From the NCBI GenBank assembly GCA_002591745.1, contig PDLQ01000003.1, positions 62,001-126,000 on the forward strand: a DNA stretch of 64,000 nucleotides, given 5' to 3'. The stretch comes from Lewinellaceae bacterium SD302 (GTDB taxonomy: Bacteria; Bacteroidota; Bacteroidia; Chitinophagales; Saprospiraceae). The translations under genes and the position numbers were made by a program. Positions within the stretch are counted from its first letter, which is position 1. Each line of letters opens with the position of its first letter. The notes below the pieces were generated by a model, which was not told the DNA's origin, made no database searches, and saw nothing but the letters and a program-made list of their open reading frames with translations. Shown here piece by piece: positions 61,642-64,000 of this stretch.

Positions 61642-62124
61642 AGTTTACTTTTGGGGTTGGGGTAATTTAGGGATAGTTAATCCGTTTTAGCCTGCGAGTC
61701 CGTTAATTTCTTCTCGGTGGCAACTGAATTTACGCTTTCGTCTACCTCCCCCAAGTCGGCAGGGGGATACGGACGGATAAGCAGTCAAGCTTAGTCTCAG
61801 GAAGCGACCAAACTTGGTTCAAACGCAAAAATATTATGGGTCTAGTCCCTTTTTCCACCTCGACTTCCCGCCTATTTACAACCCATAATATTCCGCCCGG
61901 GACGATGATTCGCCTTAACCTTGTGCCCGGAGGTTCACTCAATGATTTTCGAAACGCTGCTACCCCGTCCGAGTTTCCGTCGAGCCGGGCAGGTTTCCTA
62001 GTCAAAAAGAGACACCGACTAACGTAACCCCTTACCGGCTGCAAACGTTATGTCAACGTCATTTCCACCTGCTGCCGCTTGTTGCCGAATTCCCTATTTT
62101 TGCAGCCCTTCTAAACTTGCCGTT
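61642..62124. other. Intergenic region without a gene
   Basis: 483 bp between divergent genes. It contains a CCTCCCCC/AGGGGG hairpin at 61744-61767 (loop AAGTCGGC) and a -7 box at 62095. No coding frame is convincing. Confidence 0.5.
62095..62102 (+). promoter_or_regulatory. -7 box TATTTTTG for dsbD
   Basis: An exact TAnnTTTG match 22 bp before the ATG at 62125, giving a leader of ~15-18 nt. The nearest TTG (62082-62084) is too close to be a standard -33. Confidence 0.5.
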
Positions 62125-64000
62125 ATGAATTTTTTACGTTCTTACCTGCTGTTGCTTTGTCTCGCGTTATTCGCGGGCCTGGGCGCTCAGATCATTAATC
62201 CCGTGAGTTGGGAAACCCGCGTGCTGCCACTCACTAATGGCGAGTATGAGTTACAGGTAGTAGCGCGGATGGACGAAGGTTGGGCCATCTACAGTCAGTA
62301 CACCGAAGACGGTGGGCCGGTACCGACTACCTTGGCGTGGTCTGAAGACGGCCACTTCGAACTGCTGGGCAAGACCACCGAAGCCGGCCACAAAAAGGAA
62401 GGGCTGGACGATATGTTTGGCGTGGACGTAATCAAATTCCTGAGTGACGAAGACGTGGTCTTCGGCCAGAAAATAAAGGTCTTCAAGTACGGTGAACCCA
62501 TCAACGTAGTGCTGGAATACATGGCCTGCGATGACGAACAATGCCTGCCGCCTACCGAGGAATACTTCACATTTAAAGTGGATGCGCCCCTGGGAGAGAC
62601 AACCAAAGATGAGGAAGCCCTAGAGCAAGTACCTCCTAATGGTGCCGTTAATGATGTTCAGGAGGAAGAGGTTTTGGCTGACAAAGTAGCAGCGCCAACG
62701 CAAGACCTGACACCGGCAACTGAAGAAACAACCGAAAACACGGACAGAACACCGACCGAACTGGCCAATTTCTCCGTGACCGAACCGCCCGCCACCGAGG
62801 CCGATCCCGTGACCTGGACGCTGGAGGCCACCCAATTGACCGCTACCGAATGGCTGATCGAAGCCAGCGCCGAAATTGAGCCCGAGTGGACACTTTACGG
62901 TCAGGCGCTGGACCCCGATATCGGTCCGGTGCCCACTGCCTTCGTCATCGAGGAAGAGGGACTGAGTCACCTCGGGGAAGTAGCCCAGGATGCCGAGAAG
63001 CGCAAGATCGTCTTCGAAGACGTCTGGGAAGCCGAAGTGCCCAAGCTTTACGACGGCGTGATTTATAGCCAGCGTATCAAGGTGGAGCCGAATACCGAAA
63101 AGGTAAGCGGTTACATCACCTACATGGCGTGTAAAGAAGTTTGTTTACCACCGGAAGATCTTCCTTTTAGTCTGAATCTGACGGATAAAATCGCCAGCAT
63201 CGGCTACGAAGAAGAAGCCGGCAACATTGCCATTCCCCCCGTAGTAGCCCAGGGCGGCAGCGGAGAATGTAGTTTGGATTTTAACAATGAGCCGGTGGCC
63301 AACTGTAACGAGGGAGCCGCCGAAACCAAAGGAAAGAGTCTGTTTACCATTTTCGGCCTGGGCTTCCTGGGAGGGCTTTTCGCCCTGATCATGCCCTGTA
63401 TATTTCCAATGATCCCGTTAACGGTCAATTTCTTCAACAAAGGCGGTAAGGACCGCAAGGGTGGAGTAAAGTCCGCCGGTCTTTACGGATTGTTCATCTT
63501 CGGCATCTACGTGCTGCTAAGTGTCCCTTTTCACTTGGTAGAGGGCGTAAGCGCCAATATTCTCAATGACGTAGCCAGTAATGTACCCCTGAATATTTTC
63601 TTTTTCGCGGTCTTCATGTTTTTCGCCGGCAGCTTCTTTGGCTACTACGAACTGACCCTGCCCAGCAGCTGGACCAATAGCAGCGCCAGCAAGGAGAATA
63701 GCGGAGGCATCGTGGGCATCTTTTTCATGGCCCTGACCCTGGCCCTGGTTAGCTTCAGTTGTACCGGCCCGATCCTGGGTAGTTTGCTGGTGGGTACTGC
63801 CAGTGAAGGCGCAATGCCGTTGACTGCAGGAATGGCTGGATTTGGTCTGGCGCTGGCTTTGCCGTTCACTTTGTTTGCGGCTTTCCCACAGATGTTACAA
63901 GCGATGCCATCTTCGGGAGGTTGGCTCAATAGCGTAAAAGTGGTGCTTGGCTTCCTGGAAGTGGCCCTGGCCTTCAAATTCCTGAGTACCGCCGACCTGG
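62125..64000 (+). CDS. dsbD: Thiol:disulfide interchange protein DsbD (partial at 3' end)
   Basis: 625 codons to the window edge, still open. A signal peptide (~1-20, ending GLGAQ) is followed by two DsbD-N-like domains in tandem: ~25-148 (ending YMACDDEQCLPPTEEYF) and ~230-352 (ending YMACKEVCLPPEDLPF), each with a Cys pair. An acidic linker (~150-225) separates them. The transmembrane domain starts at ~410 with GLFALIMPCIFPMIPLTV and SFSCTGPILG (redox Cys pair). The C-terminal thioredoxin domain lies outside. It carries electrons from cytoplasmic thioredoxin to the periplasm. Duplication of the N-terminal domain is unusual compared with E. coli DsbD. Confidence 0.9.
   Translation, partial: MNFLRSYLLLLCLALFAGLGAQIINPVSWETRVLPLTNGEYELQVVARMDEGWAIYSQYTEDGGPVPTTLAWSEDGHFELLGKTTEAGHKKEGLDDMFGVDVIKFLSDEDVVFGQKIKVFKYGEPINVVLEYMACDDEQCLPPTEEYFTFKVDAPLGETTKDEEALEQVPPNGAVNDVQEEEVLADKVAAPTQDLTPATEETTENTDRTPTELANFSVTEPPATEADPVTWTLEATQLTATEWLIEASAEIEPEWTLYGQALDPDIGPVPTAFVIEEEGLSHLGEVAQDAEKRKIVFEDVWEAEVPKLYDGVIYSQRIKVEPNTEKVSGYITYMACKEVCLPPEDLPFSLNLTDKIASIGYEEEAGNIAIPPVVAQGGSGECSLDFNNEPVANCNEGAAETKGKSLFTIFGLGFLGGLFALIMPCIFPMIPLTVNFFNKGGKDRKGGVKSAGLYGLFIFGIYVLLSVPFHLVEGVSANILNDVASNVPLNIFFFAVFMFFAGSFFGYYELTLPSSWTNSSASKENSGGIVGIFFMALTLALVSFSCTGPILGSLLVGTASEGAMPLTAGMAGFGLALALPFTLFAAFPQMLQAMPSSGGWLNSVKVVLGFLEVALAFKFLSTADL
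62676..62691 (+). repeat. Dispersed palindrome copy inside dsbD
   Basis: GGCTGACAAAGTAGCA, translated LADKVA in the acidic linker between the two N-terminal domains. Confidence 0.7.

Overview
The window looks like chromosome of a Bacteroidota bacterium, most likely a Saprospiria/Lewinella-like member. The evidence is Bacteroidetes -7 promoter boxes (TAnnTTTG) in front of several genes, a type IX secretion C-terminal sorting domain on an esterase, an outer-membrane DUF5686/CarboxypepD-reg protein, an RND pump fused to a TolC-like protein, and heavy use of SPOR, SHOCT, TM2 and OmpA modules. Coding sequence is moderately GC-rich. The intergenic DNA is AT-rich and crowded with small repeats and palindromes. 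No rRNA, CRISPR array, integrase or intact transposase is visible.

Layout. 0-6.3 kb: the start of a membrane protein (edge), an HTTM/gamma-carboxylase-like protein whose first ~85 codons are an array of tiny hairpins, a Gfo/Idh/MocA oxidoreductase, an ECF sigma factor coupled to a membrane protein with four W-repeats and a barrel-like C-terminus, and a sugar-phosphate nucleotidyltransferase. 6.3-11 kb: two long gene-poor stretches around a 513-residue helical-repeat protein, with a candidate structured RNA/terminator and a 31-codon ORF. 11-15.2 kb: CocE-like peptidase, RidA-like lipoprotein, a hypothetical gene and a sugar porter. 15.4-19.75 kb: one minus-strand run HD protein - response regulator - histidine kinase - PAP2 - PAP2.

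20.0-30.6 kb is a heavy-metal efflux cluster, all on the minus strand: a DUF6660-like His/Cys protein, a CzcA-TolC fusion, a CzcB adaptor, a CDF with an HMA domain, a P1B-4-like ATPase, a second CDF and DUF3703. A ~121-bp sequence lies in direct orientation on both sides, and tRNA-Val is next to the upstream copy, so this reads as a discrete cargo block.

31-47.3 kb holds mostly housekeeping and envelope genes: TPR protein, Crp-like regulator, OmpA-like lipoprotein, DUF5682, thioredoxin, heptose adenylyltransferase, secreted esterase, Nif3, zinc-ribbon protein, hydrolase, endonuclease III, and a CysQ-GT2-FAD oxidoreductase-Ogt run. 48-64 kb: DUF5686 protein, a 155-bp MITE-like element, SpoIIE phosphatase, TM2/TPR/SHOCT protein, CBS protein, a membrane nuclease-like/SPOR-like protein, M1 aminopeptidase, pheS, a DUF433 antitoxin with a frameshifted DUF5615 toxin, an M20 peptidase and the start of dsbD.

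The most distinctive unexplained signals are non-coding: a dispersed 16-bp imperfect palindrome (GGCTAnCAAAGTAGCA, 11 copies of its 10-bp core plus degenerate ones, both in and between genes), the hairpin array at 1.6-1.9 kb, and several long perfect inverted repeats placed at promoters and gene ends.
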